The notes under the pieces are model-generated. The model was not told where the DNA came from, did no database searches, and saw only the letters and a list, made by a program, of their open reading frames with translations. From assembly GCA_036346355.1 (NCBI GenBank), contig CM070572.1:8811001-8875000 (forward strand): 64,000 nt of DNA, read 5' to 3'. Positions 10,015 through 21,200 of the stretch are shown here, piece by piece. A program made the position numbers and the translations under genes. The DNA comes from Rhipidocladum racemiflorum. Its lineage: Eukaryota > Streptophyta > Magnoliopsida > Poales > Poaceae. The stretch's first letter is position 1; each line of letters opens with the position of its first letter.

Positions 10015-12627
10015 TTAAACAACAAAACAAACTGTAACACCAATTAAGCTTAAACCCGTTGGCACCAAAAAAACCACTAAGGCTTGAATTGTAACACCAA
10101 CTAAGCTTGAGCAAAGCTCAAACTTAGTAGCAGGAACTGGCTTTGTCCTCGTATCAGCAGGATTATCATGTGTACTGATCTTGCATACCTTAATATTACC
10201 ATGAGCAATAACATCACGAACATAATGATATTTGACATCAATGTGCTTTGTTCTCAAATGAAACATCTGATCCTTTGTAAGGCATTTGTCACTTTAACTG
10301 TCACAAAATATAGTAATGTATGACTTAACTCCACAAAGCCCAGCATACAAACCTCTCAACCAAATAGCTTCTTTACATGCTTCAGAAATGGCCATGTACT
10401 CAGCTTCGATGGTGGATAAAGCAACAATAGCCTGCAAACTTGCTTTCCAACTAACGGCACAACCACCAATGGTGAAAACATAATCTATGAGAGACATTCT
10501 CTTATCCAAGTCACCAGCATAATCAGAGTCAACATAACCAATAACTCCATCTCTAGATTTTCTAAACTCCAAACAAGCATTAGAAGTACCAAGCATATAC
10601 TTGAAAATCCATTGAACGGCCTTCCAATGTTCTTTACTAGGATTAGCCATGTATCTACTGACAACACTCATTGCATGAGATAGATCAGGACGAAAACAGA
10701 CCATAGCATATATAAGTAAACCAACAGCACTAGAATAAGGAACTCTAGACATGTACTCAATTTCATCATCAGACTCGGGACATTGAGAAGAAGACAATCT
10801 GAAATGAGCAGCTAAAGGAGTACTCACTAGTTTTGCCTTATGCATATTTAAGCGATGACGGACTTTCTCAATGTAACCTTATTGGCTAAGATACAACAAG
10901 CTAGACTTTCTGTCCCTAATAATTTTCATACAAAAAATCTTCTTTGCTGCACCTAAGTCATTCATGTCAAATTCATTACTTAATTATACCTTTAATTTAG
11001 CTATCTCTGACTTGTCCTTTGCAGCAATCAACATATCATCAACATAAAGAAGCAAATATATAGCCGACCCATTGAAAAATTTTATATATACACAACTATC
11101 AAATTCGGACCTCTTAAAACTGTGTGAAAATATAAATGAGTCAAACCTTTTGTACCATTGTCAGGGAGACTGCTTCAGACCATAAAGCGACTTCTTTAAC
11201 ATGCAAATAAATTTCTGTTTTTCAGGAACAATAAAACCCTCAGGTTGGTCCATATAGATGTCTTCCTCCAATTCACCATATAAGAATGCAGTTTTAACAT
11301 CTAATTGCTCAAGTTTATAATCATGCATAGCTACAATAATGAGGAGAGTACGTATTGAACTGTGCTTTACAACAAGGGAAAAACATCATTGTAATCAATA
11401 CCTGGAATCTGACTGAAGCTTTTAGCAACTAACCATACCTTAAACCTTGTCGGTTCAATGGGAGACACTCCTTCCTTCCTTCCTTTTGAAGATCCATTTG
11501 CGGTGAATAGTCTTCTTTTCTTTTAGCAACTGGACTAACTCGCAAGTGTCGTTCTTTTCAAGTGACTTTTGTGATCAATAGAAATAATTGCTTCGGTATA
11601 AGTTCAAGGTTCTACATTACTTTCAATCTCCTCTGAACAACTCAAAGCATAAGCGACAAAGTTGCATTCTGAAATTAGCCTAGTAAGCCAAACAATATTC
11701 CTCCTTGGCCTATGAACAGCAATGGAGCGTTGTGAAGGCTGAACAACCAAAGAAGCTCTAGAGCGGATGATTCAACAGCAAAAGGTAAAATTTCAGCAAC
11801 CTGTGCATCTTGGACATCAATGTTATCATTGTCTGGTGTATGTTCTCCATCATCCAAATGATCCACCTGCACACTTATTCTGATGTCTTTCATTAAAAGT
11901 ATTTGTTGATAAAGTTTCATGTAACATAGCAGATTCGTTGAATACAACGTTTCTACTAATCAAATTTTTTTCAGTTTTAGGTTTTTATAGCTTATAACCT
12001 TTTACACCAGAACAGTAACCAAGAAAGATGCACTTAGTAGCTCTAGGCTCCAGTTTTCCATTATCAACATGTGCATATGCAGTGCAACCGAAAACCCTCA
12101 ATTATGAATAATCAGCAAAGGAGCCATACCATAACTCAATTGGAGTTTTCTTATCAATAGCAGTGGAGGGTGACCGATTAATAAGATAACATGTAGTGGA
12201 AGCAGCCTCAGCCCAAAAACTCCTGCCTAAACCTGCATTGGACAGCATACACTGAGCCTTGGAAATAATAATCATGTTCATGCGCTCAGCTACACCATTT
12301 TGTTGAGGGGTGTACGGAATAGTGCAATGCCTCACGATGCCTTCTCTTATGCAATAATACTTAAATGCACGTGAATAGAATTCCATCCCATATCAGTACG
12401 AAGGACTTTTACCTTTCTTTCAGTTTGCTTTTCAACCATAACCTTCCACTCCTTTAAAGCAGTGAATGCATCTGATTTATGCTTCAAAAAATATGACCAG
12501 TCCTTTTTAAAGTAATCATCAATTATTGTTAGCATATAATGAGCACCACCATGAGAAGGCTCACGAGACGGTCCCCATAAATCAGCATGCACATAATCAA
12601 GTATACCTTCTATTATATGAATGGAAG
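10015..12627 (-). pseudogene. Copia 1 pol: integrase, RT, RNase H
   Basis: Reading downward from 12627: GILDYVHADLWGPSREPSHG, then YMLTIIDDYF, the integrase core start, and KVKVLRTD. A frameshift at about 12370 is followed by HCTIPYTPQQNGVAERMN, the end of the catalytic core. Then come LINRSPSTAIDKKTPIELWY and, across a stop at about 12104, RVFGCTAYAHV. The RT region (about 10850-11480) contains YLLLYVDDMLIAAKDKSE with an intact YVDD box, LEQLDVKTAFLYGELEEDIY and LSNEFDMNDLG, with a stop between them. RNase H and C-terminus (10294-10845) have YSSAVGLLIYAMVCFRPDLS, VSWKASLQAIVALSTIEAEY and ACKEAIWLRGL, then a frame change to HLRTKHIDVKYHYVRD at about 10257. It is a typical copia polyprotein with several disabling frameshifts and stops. 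Confidence 0.88.
12623..12627. other. Left target-site duplication of the gypsy insertion
   Basis: GGAAG immediately before the left gypsy LTR. The same five bases follow the right LTR at 23926-23930. It belongs to the interrupted copia 1 coding sequence. Confidence 0.9.
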
Positions 12628-13268
12628 TGTCGACGATTGGAGAACGGGCTCCCGTCGAGCTTACTTGTTGAATGGGGGATCAACAGAGCCCCGTCGCACG
12701 GATCGAAGAGGGCGTTCGAGCGACGCGAGGTCGGGAGAAGGAGGCCGGAAAAAAAGGGGGGACGCGGTGTTTTTTATCCTGGTTCGGGCCTCTCACCGCC
12801 GAGATAATGACCCTACTCCAGTGTATTGTGTTCTATCTTTCGTGTGCCCTCCCCTGTTACAGATCTTCAGGGGGGTTTAAATACTATGACTAGAGATGCG
12901 AAAAAAGTAATCGCCTCCGGATCACGCTATGCATCCATATCCGTGATGCTGCCCTTGATTCCCGTGTTATTTGAATTTCTGTATGATTTCCCTTGATCTC
13001 CTGGCTGATTGGTTGCCTCCTTCCTTCCTCGCAGGCGCTCGGGCCCTCCGACCAAGACACCCGAGCAGGTCGTGGCCTCCACGAGCATGCTTGCTCGTGG
13101 GGTGTGTTTGGTGCTTCTGCGAACGGAGGCGCAAACGCTGTATGCTCGGAGGAGAAGGAGGGATGCTCGCTTTCGTTCTCCCGAGCATCTTCCCTTAGTG
13201 CCGCTTGGTCGGCGGGTTTAGCTTTTCACGGGGTACCGTGGTCTTTTGCCGATAGCCAATCCCCGACA
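12628..13268 (-). repeat. Gypsy 3' LTR (left copy)
   Basis: 641 bp. On the + strand it begins TGTCGACGATTGG and ends CCAATCCCCGACA, so in element sense it starts TGTCGGGGATTGG. It is closely similar to 23291-23925, and many of the differences are one-base changes in homopolymer runs. Confidence 0.92.
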
Positions 13269-13669
13269 CTAGCCCCCGAGGTTCAAGTGGGAACCCTCGG
13301 CTTCCCCTTGAGCCTAAGAAGACTTGAGGGGATTGAATTTCCTTTGGTCGTGGCTCACGACCATTTTACGTCGGGAGACGAGCTTCTTTACCGCCGCGTG
13401 CTTGCTCTGCGCGCTGCGTCGTTGGTTGTTCTGCGGTTCCTTCTCCGAGAAGCCTCACTGTAGCAGTGCGGTAGTTTCTGAAGCGGCGCTTTTTCCGCCA
13501 GTGTTGCTGCGCGATAGGCGGCGATTTTTTATCCCGCCTTCACTATCCTTTTAACCCTTTCTACCGGGAGAGGTCGGAGTCCCATTGCGTCTCTTTGCTC
13601 GTCTTCGCGAAAAATCTTCCAAGAGCCCTAGCGCCCAAGAACCCTTTTCGCTCTCCTTCCTTCTTCGCC

Positions 13670-16600
13670 ATGGCGCGCTTCAAGGTTAGCCGATGACCCG
13701 AAGGAGGCTCCAGTGCTCACGGACGAGGGGTACGTCGACCAGTGCTCGGTCGAGTGCCCGGATGATGCGGCGCCGCACCGCTGAGACGGAGATCGTCTCC
13801 TGCGAGTTGTACGCCATCAACGGGCTTCGTCGCCCGAGAGCGACTTCCTCGCCTCCGTGCTTGCCTTCTGCGGGTGCGAGATCTCTCATCTCCACCCCAA
13901 CTCCATCCTTTCCCTCGCAATCTTCTCCCACCTTTGCGAGGCTTACGTGGGTGTAATGCCCACGGCTAGCCTCTTCTTTCACTTTTATTCCCCTTCCGCA
14001 CCGTGGGATGGTTCCGGCCATGCGTTTATCTTCGCCTTCGGCCCAACCGACCATACGAGTACCCCTTCGTTGCTCTCAAGGACTCGGTGTCGGGTTGGGC
14101 CGACCTCTGGTTCTACCGTAAGAAGGCGGAGGGTCCCGCTTGGTCTACATCGGGAGGACGCTCCGCCCATCGAGACGCGCCGCCTGCCGTGCAACCCGAG
14201 GAAGAGCGGGTGCTCAGGACGATCGGTGAGCTTGCCCAGATGGGGCTCACTGGTCGGGATATCGCCCGGGACTTTACCTTCAACCGGGTGTCCCCCCTGA
14301 GGCGCCGCGAGCATCCCTTCTTCGAGGTGACCGGTGGCACGACTTCACCCGCGAGGACAACGCAGTATGTTCCTCGACCTCTTTCCCGAGCATCGCCGCT
14401 CGTGAATCGCGTTATGCATCCGTGATATGCCTTTTGTCTTAGTCTTCGCCAGACGCAGCTCCGAGGACGGATCAAGTTGACGATAGGGTCGCCGAGATGT
14501 TCGGCGCCCGGCGAGAAGGAGCCGACGCCCAATCGCCAGGTCCCCAAGAATATTTTTGACCGCGCGACGCGTAAGTACATTTTCCCACTTCCGCTCGAGG
14601 GCATGTTTTCCGAGCTCATTCCTCCCGATTGCTGGCAGGAGAAGGTCGCCCTTGAGCTTGCGGTGTCGAAGGCCGCAGCGCCGCCAAGCCAGCACTCCGG
14701 CCAGGGTTCCGTAAGAGGGCGGCGGGTCGAGGTCGCCGAGCATCCGCCGCCTCCCCGCGCTAAGCGGTCGAGGCGCCGAAGCCGACCAGATCCCTACCCG
14801 CACCTTGAGTACGCCGACCGCCAGAGGTGTTTAACTCCGCATTTGGTTCGATGACTTCAAACGGAGGAAGCCGAGCTGATGAGCCGATCGGAACAGCTCG
14901 CCGAAAGCGGCGAGGAAGGCCGAGGAGGATGCCAGGTCTCTCCCGACCAAGGAGCGGTGGAGAGGCATCAAGGCCCTCCAGACCAGCTCACTCGGGTGGT
15001 TGATGCCCCGAGGAGGAGGAAGAAGAGGAGGAGGCCGCCTATGCTCGGTTAGAAGGAGCAGGAGGTCGACCTCTCAAACCGCCTCGACGCTGGAAGAGGT
15101 CGACATGGACGATGTCGACCCGGCGATGGCATCGCGCCGGCCGACGCCGCAGAGGAGCGCTGCCAGTCGTGGGCCGAGGCCTACGAGGCCGCCGCGCAGG
15201 TCGCCTGCGGGCCCGGCGAGGAGGCCGAGGAGGATGGCGCCGCCACGGCGTAAGGTACGCTCTTCATTCTCTTATTCCGCTCTTGTCTTGCGACTTTCTT
15301 CGCTAACCCCACCCTGTTTGGCGTGGGCGTGATAGCTCGGATGTCGCTTTTGGACTTCCGCCGATGGTCGAGGAGATTATCAACTCCGCAGTTGGACGCC
15401 GAAGCTCGACCGCTGTCGACCGGTGATGGCCGAGACGGGGAGGAGCCGGTGCTAACCGGACTCGGTGGAGCCCGAAGCTTCCTTCGGCGGGACTCGCGCT
15501 CCTTCGCCGCCGTGGAGCCTATCCTCACCGCGGAGGAGCAGGAGCCGCAGGGGACTGAGGACCAAGACGCCTTGGCCTTGGCCCCTTGCGAAGAGATGAT
15601 CAAGGCGAGGCTCAAGCGCCGAGCCCCGGGAAGGGAGCTTGGTCGCCTCGACCAACAGCCCTTGGCCATGAGCCAAGGAGAGGAGGAGGAGGAGGTCGCC
15701 CCCGGCCTAACTCCTTTGGTCCCGGGCACCAGCGCCCCGGCCACGGAGGTGCAAGGGGCGGAGGTGATCGTACTTGATCAATCGCCTCGGCCATGAGCAT
15801 CGGTCGCCTCCGACTATGGAGGGACAAGAAGCGGAGGTGATCGCCCTCGATCCAATGCCTTCTGGCCGGAGAGCATTGGTCGCCTCCGAAGAGGAACAGG
15901 AGGCGGAGGTGGTTGCTAACGACCAACCGCCTCCGCCCATGAGCATGGAGTGGCAGCGCTTTGGTTGGCGTCTGACCCGAGCGCGGTGGCCGACCATGGG
16001 GAAGGCGGCCACGAGCCGCTTGTCGTGGGACGAGGATCGGCCGGGCGACCCGGTTGATCGAAGGTGGTGACGCCGTTGCTCTCCTGGGAGCACCGGTGCT
16101 CGGAGGAGCAAGACCTTGACGCCGCCCGGATGACTTGGTCAATCCCTTCTTTCGGTGGCGCGACCGACCGCCACGGCTTCAGGACAAGCCGTCACCGGCT
16201 CTTCTCGTAAGTTTCCATGTTTCTTCTTTTTCTGCTGCGAACGATCTTCCGGGAGTCCGCTCAGCTCTTTCCCTTCTCCTTTCTCTTTCGCCGAAGTTTG
16301 CCGCGAAGGCTATGGAGGATATCGATGCCACCTCGGTCTCAAGCAGAAGAGTATCGGTCGTACCATCATGAGCAAGACGCCAAGATCGCCGATCTTGAGC
16401 GTCGGAGTCTCCGAGGTGCGCGAGGCCGACTGGCAGCGGTGGAATCGGCGAGGAGCCTCATCGCCGGCTCCGGACCAGCTCTTCCAGAGCGAGGCAGAAG
16501 AGCACTTCAGAGCGTATGCGCCGAGCTTGACGAAGAGAGCCGGTGAAGCTTCTGGCAGACCTTAGCTCGGGAGCGCGAGGAAGCCTGGCTCAAGGAGGCG

Positions 16601-16706
16601 CAGCCGCCTCGGGAAAGCGCCCTGGCGGAAGGTCCTGGACCTAGAGGCGGAGGTCGACTCCCTTAAGGACGAGCTCGCCGCCCTCCAGCCTGGCCGTAGG
16701 ACTTAG
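13670..16706 (+). pseudogene. Antisense ORF of the gypsy element, Transposase_28-like
   Basis: A coding region on the strand opposite gag-pol. The probable start is the ATG at 13670 (MARFKVSR), and the end is DLEAEVDSLKDELAALQPGR with a stop at 16704-16706. Frame islands read CEISHLHPNSILSLAIFSHL and CEAYVGVMPTASLF (about 13870-13980), YEYPFVALKDSVSGWADLWF (about 14050-14115), then LAQMGLTGRDIARDFTFNR and RREHPFF (about 14230-14330). This order is typical of the 'putative gypsy type transposon' family (PF04195). The downstream part is rich in Glu, Arg and Ala and ends coiled-coil-like. Function in the family is unknown. Frequent one-base shifts break it into pieces, so no intact protein is encoded as read. 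Confidence 0.75.
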
Positions 16707-17404
16707 CTCTTTCTTTTATTTTTATCTTGTGTAAAACCCTCGTAAAAAAACAACGTTTTGGATTAAATGAGCATATTCGCAGGAGTTTGGTCCTTGCCTG
16801 CTTTTTTTTTTTTGCTTGAACTCGCTTTCAAAGATATGCCCGTATGATCCCGGTTCTGGAGAAAGAAAGCAAGTTCTGCATGGAGCGTAGATCAAATATC
16901 ATAGACACGAGCAAAGGAGCCTTGGTAAGGAGGGACGGAACGCTCCTATCATACGTAGCCCCTGCCATGGACAAAGGTCGTGTCCTCACCGCTATGAGCA
17001 CGAGTTTGTTCATGGGAGTTTTTAAGGGTCGCTTTGGTCGTAACGATTTTTTGAATTACTCGAATAGATCGGTTGCGTTTGAGTGAATCGTGAGCACAGA
17101 GCGCATTTGAGCTTTAAACCAACAATACGTAGAGCCACCATACCCGAGTGGTCACCGAACTGGCTTAGAGTGGATGCTCGCGCTCGACCATGCATACAAA
17201 TAAGAGCTACTGTGGAAAGTGGACGATTGGGCGAGCATCGGCCGGGGCCAAGGGAGATGGCGCGCACATACTTGTTGGATAAGTTCGCCTCAGTAGTGCT
17301 GGTAGACGACGATGCTCGCTCGACAAAGCGAGGACGAAACTCGAGAAAGAGGGAAAATGATTTATTGGAAAAGAACGCAAGGGGCGCGAGATAGGAGTAC
17401 TCGT
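16707..17404. other. Gypsy internal spacer between the antisense ORF and integrase
   Basis: A non-coding stretch with a T-run at about 16801-16813. It separates the convergent 3' ends of the antisense ORF (+) and pol (-), so any terminators for both would lie here. None could be defined. Confidence 0.5.
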
Positions 17405-20400
17405 CTAAACGTAGAATTTACGCAGCTTGATCGATGTTCCAGTCGTGAGCTCCCGACCATCCGGCATCGCGAGGCGAACAGCCCCGGGCGCCAGACATGA
17501 CCGTGTAGGGTCCTTCCCACCTTGGGGTCGCCTTGTTGGCCTTCGACAGTCTTGAACTCTTCGTAAGACCATGTCGCCGACTTGTAGGGCCCTAGGTCGG
17601 ACCGCCTTGGCTGCATGCCTACGAAGAGCTTGTAGGTAAATTGCAGACGAGCAACGCCTGCTCGCGTGTCGCCGACGAGGTCCAGTCGACGAGGCGCTCA
17701 ACCTCTTGATCGATGGAATCGATCGCTTGCACCTTGGGGAACCCAAAGACGATTTCGGGCAGAATGGCCTCCGCACCGTAGACGAAGTTGGAAAGGCGCC
17801 TCGCCTGTGGCTCGACTTGTCGTGGTGCGGATAGACCAAAGAACGGGGAAGCTCCTCCACCCACCGCCGCTTGTCTTTGGTTGAGGGTCTTAAAGACTCT
17901 CTTTTATGCCCTGGACTAGCTGCCCATTTGCTCGCTCATTGCTCCGTTACTCGTGGATGTGCCATGGCGAAATGCACCTTGGTCCCGACCTCCTCACAAG
18001 ACTTTGGAACAGTTCACCGTGAACTGGGTCCCATTGTCTGTGATAAGACGGTTGGGTACCCCAACCGGTTACCACGCTGTCGCGGAGGAACCTCTTGGCC
18101 GCCTGGGCCGAGATGGTCGAGACGGCTCGGCCTCTATCCACTTAGTGAAAGTGTCGATGGCCACGAGCAAATACTTGCAACCTTTCCGACCTCGGGAAAG
18201 GGTCCAAGGACGTCGAGCCCCAAGTCGAGAATGGCCACGCAGCGGTATGGTTTGTAGGGCATATGCCTGGTTGATCGGGTTTTGCGAGCATGGAACGGCA
18301 TGCTCGGCAGTCGTTACGATTGACAGCGTCCGTCAAGGCCGTCGGCCAAGAGTAACCCAATCGGAAGGCTTTGCTCACAAGCTGTTACGAAGACGAATGA
18401 GCTCCGCACATTCCTTCGTGGATATCACGAAGAAGGTACTGGCCTTCCTCCTGGGAGACGATTTGGAAAGGATTCCTAATGCGCTTTTCCGTATAGGTCG
18501 CCGATCGATCTGTCTTGAGAAGATCGCCTTGTTAGCCGAACGCTCGGCTTCTTCCTCGGGCAATGTCCCATGCGCAAGGTATTGGATGAATGGCGTCATC
18601 CAATTTGGCGCTTTGCTCGAGGAATGAGACCCTACCGCCGGTCTCTGGTGCCTCCTCTTGAGAGGGAATGGAGGGCTTATGTAGGTGCTCGACGAGCACC
18701 CGCCGAGCGGCGGTTTGGGAGGAACCGACCTTAGACATTTGGTCGGCCAGGGAATTATCCTTCCTGGGATGTAGATTACTTCAAATTCTTGAAGTATTTC
18801 TCCATCTTCCTTACTTCGCCGTGCACGCCATTGAGGTATCGGAACACCGATACTCCTTGTTGACTGGTTCACGACCAACCGTGAATCGCCCTTCACACGG
18901 TGAGCCGTTGGACTCCTAGCGATTTGCATGCTCAAGTCCGCCAAAAGGCCTTCGTACTCCGCCGCGTTAGTCGCAGCCGAAATGTAGTTGGATGGCGTCG
19001 TAGTCGCTCTCCGTCCGGGAGACCAAGATGACGCCACTTCGACCAGCGCCGCATGCTCGGGATCCGTCAAATACAAGGTCCAGGAGTTTCTCGAATCATT
19101 GGTCCTACTGGCCGTGGTGCCGAGCCGACCATTCTCGCCACGAAATCAGCCAGACTTGTGATTTTATCGCCGTGCGGGCCGAGAATACCGGCTCGAACTC
19201 GGCGAGTTCCATTGCCCACTTGGCTATGCGACCACCAAGCGCCCTGATTTTTCAGATTTCCCTGAGTGGGAAGCCGGTCGGCACCACGATCTTGTGTGCT
19301 TGAAAGTAGTGACGCAACTTCCGGAGGCCATCAAGAATGAGTACAGAGTTTCGGACCTCGGGTAACGCTCCTTTGGTCCATGAAGTACTTCGCCGACGTA
19401 ATAGATAGGTCACGGGTACCATCTCTTTCTACCGCCAACACCGAGCTTACTGCGTCTTGGGTTGCCGCCAGGTATAATAGCAATTCTTCCCCTGCCGTGG
19501 GTGTGACGAGGACGGGCGGCTTGGAGAGGTACTGCTTAGCTCTTTGAACGCTGCGATCGCCTTCCTCCGTCCATGTGAAGCCATCATGTTTGCGGAGGGC
19601 TTTAAAGAAAGGTAGTCCTCGCTTCCCCGCCGGAGACGAACCGGCTTAAGCGGCCATCCTCCCGGTCGAGCTTGTACTTCCTTTACGCATGTGGGCGACC
19701 TCATGTTCTCAATGGCTTCGATCTTCTCTCTGGTTAGCCCCAACGCCATGTGGCCCGACCATGTAGCCGAGCACCTTGCCGACCTTCACGCCGAATACGC
19801 ATTTTTCGGATTTAGCTTTATTCGATGCTTATTGAGGTTACAGAAAGTTTCTTCTAAGTCAAGAACGTGACCTGAAGTACTCTTGCTCTTGACAACTATG
19901 TCGCCGACATATACCTCCAAATTTCGACCTATTTGGTGCTGTGAAAGTCTTCTGCATGAGGCGTTGAAAGGTTGCTCCCGCATTTCTCGCACCGAAAGAC
20001 ATGGTCGTATAGCGTAAGGTACCGAACGGGGTGATGAAGGAAGTCTTTCCCTCGTCTTCGCGCGACAGCTGATCTCGATGATAGCCTGAATAGGCGTCTA
20101 GGAAGCTCATGGTTCAGGACCCGCCGTCGCGTCCACCAATTGGTCTATGCGAGGCAACGGATAGTTGTCTTTTGGGCACGCCGCTGCGTTCAAACCTGTG
20201 TGGTCGACGCACATGCGCCACTTGCCTCCTTTCTTCCCGACCAGGATCGATTGGCTAGCCACTCGGAGTGCTCAATCTCTCCGATGAAGCCACTTTTAGG
20301 AGTTTATCAAGTTCCTCCCTGATGATTGCTTGTTTTTCCGGGAAAAGCGTCTAAGTTTCTGTCTCACTTTGGTTTTGTCAGCCGAACCGCTAGCCTGTGC

Positions 20401-21200
20401 TCGACCACCTCCTTGGGACTCGGGCATGTCGGATGGTTCCCAGCGAACACATCCGACCTTGCTCTGAGGAAAGTGACGAGCTCGAGTTCCTATTTGGGAT
20501 CTAGGAAGATCCCAAATGAACGATTTGGCCGGTTCCGACTTCGTTGAGCGAACAGCCTTGGTCTCTCCTCCAGGTTGGAGGGCAAGTTTAGGCCGAATGC
20601 TTCGGCTCTTGGTCGTGGCCGCGAGCGGCAATCGACCGACCATATCCAGCGCTCTTTCGCCGCAATTGAGTGCGGACTTGTGGTTCCTTTGACGGTTATG
20701 ACTCCGTTTGGCCCGGAATCTTTAGGCACCGATACGCGTGATGCGAGGCGGCCATGAACTTGGCCAAGGCCGGCTGCCGAGGATGGCGTTGTAGGCCGAC
20801 TCAAGTCTACCACCTCGAAGGTGATTAGCTCCGTTCTGAAGTTACTTGGGCCGCGAAACTTACGCAAGACGACCTGCCCCAGAGGTTTGATCGAGGTGCC
20901 CGGACTATCCCGAAGAAGGGCACGGCCACACTCTTGATTTTGGAACGAGGAATCGCATCTCGCCCAATACCTTGGCTGCAATAAGGTCCAAAGAGCTCCC
21001 GGAGTCTATGAGGACCCGACCGACAAAGATTGCCGATGGTGGGGTTCACGACCATCGGAAGCCTCTGGGTTTGGTCATCCCCAAGGGACAATCGTCTCTG
21101 GAGAATGTGAGGGATACCTCCGACCATTTCACTTGCCGCACCGAGGCTTACCCTGGGTAACATGGTGCACTTCCTTGCAGCCTCCTTTAAGTCCCGGGAC
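17405..21200 (-). pseudogene. Gypsy pol: protease, RT, RNase H, integrase
   Basis: From high to low coordinates. The protease/linker region (20490-20981) reads LGQVVLRKFRGPSNFRTELI, TFEVVDL and GPNGVITVKG. RT has FLDAYSGYHRDQLSREDEGK and TSFITPFGTLRYTTMSFGAR (about 19980-20110), then VYVGDIVVKSKSTSGHVLDL (about 19855-19915). RT continues with GLTREKIEAIENM at about 19740. RNase H includes DSRLVVNQSTRSIGVPIPQW and FEVIYIPGRI (about 18700-18920). The integrase C-terminus has RPRALQVGDMVLRRVQ (about 17545-17600). Domain order is that of a Ty3/gypsy pol. The RT active box reads YVGD instead of YVDD, a missense loss of a catalytic aspartate, and there are many frameshifts. The element cannot move on its own as read. 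Confidence 0.85.

Noticed and set aside
14113..16142. Long minus-strand frames opposite the gypsy antisense ORF
   Set aside because: Arg/Pro/Ser-rich complements of GC-rich coding text; the recognisable protein motifs are on the + strand.
17953..18627. 224-codon plus-strand frame
   Set aside because: Antisense to the gypsy integrase/RNase H region, which carries the family motifs.
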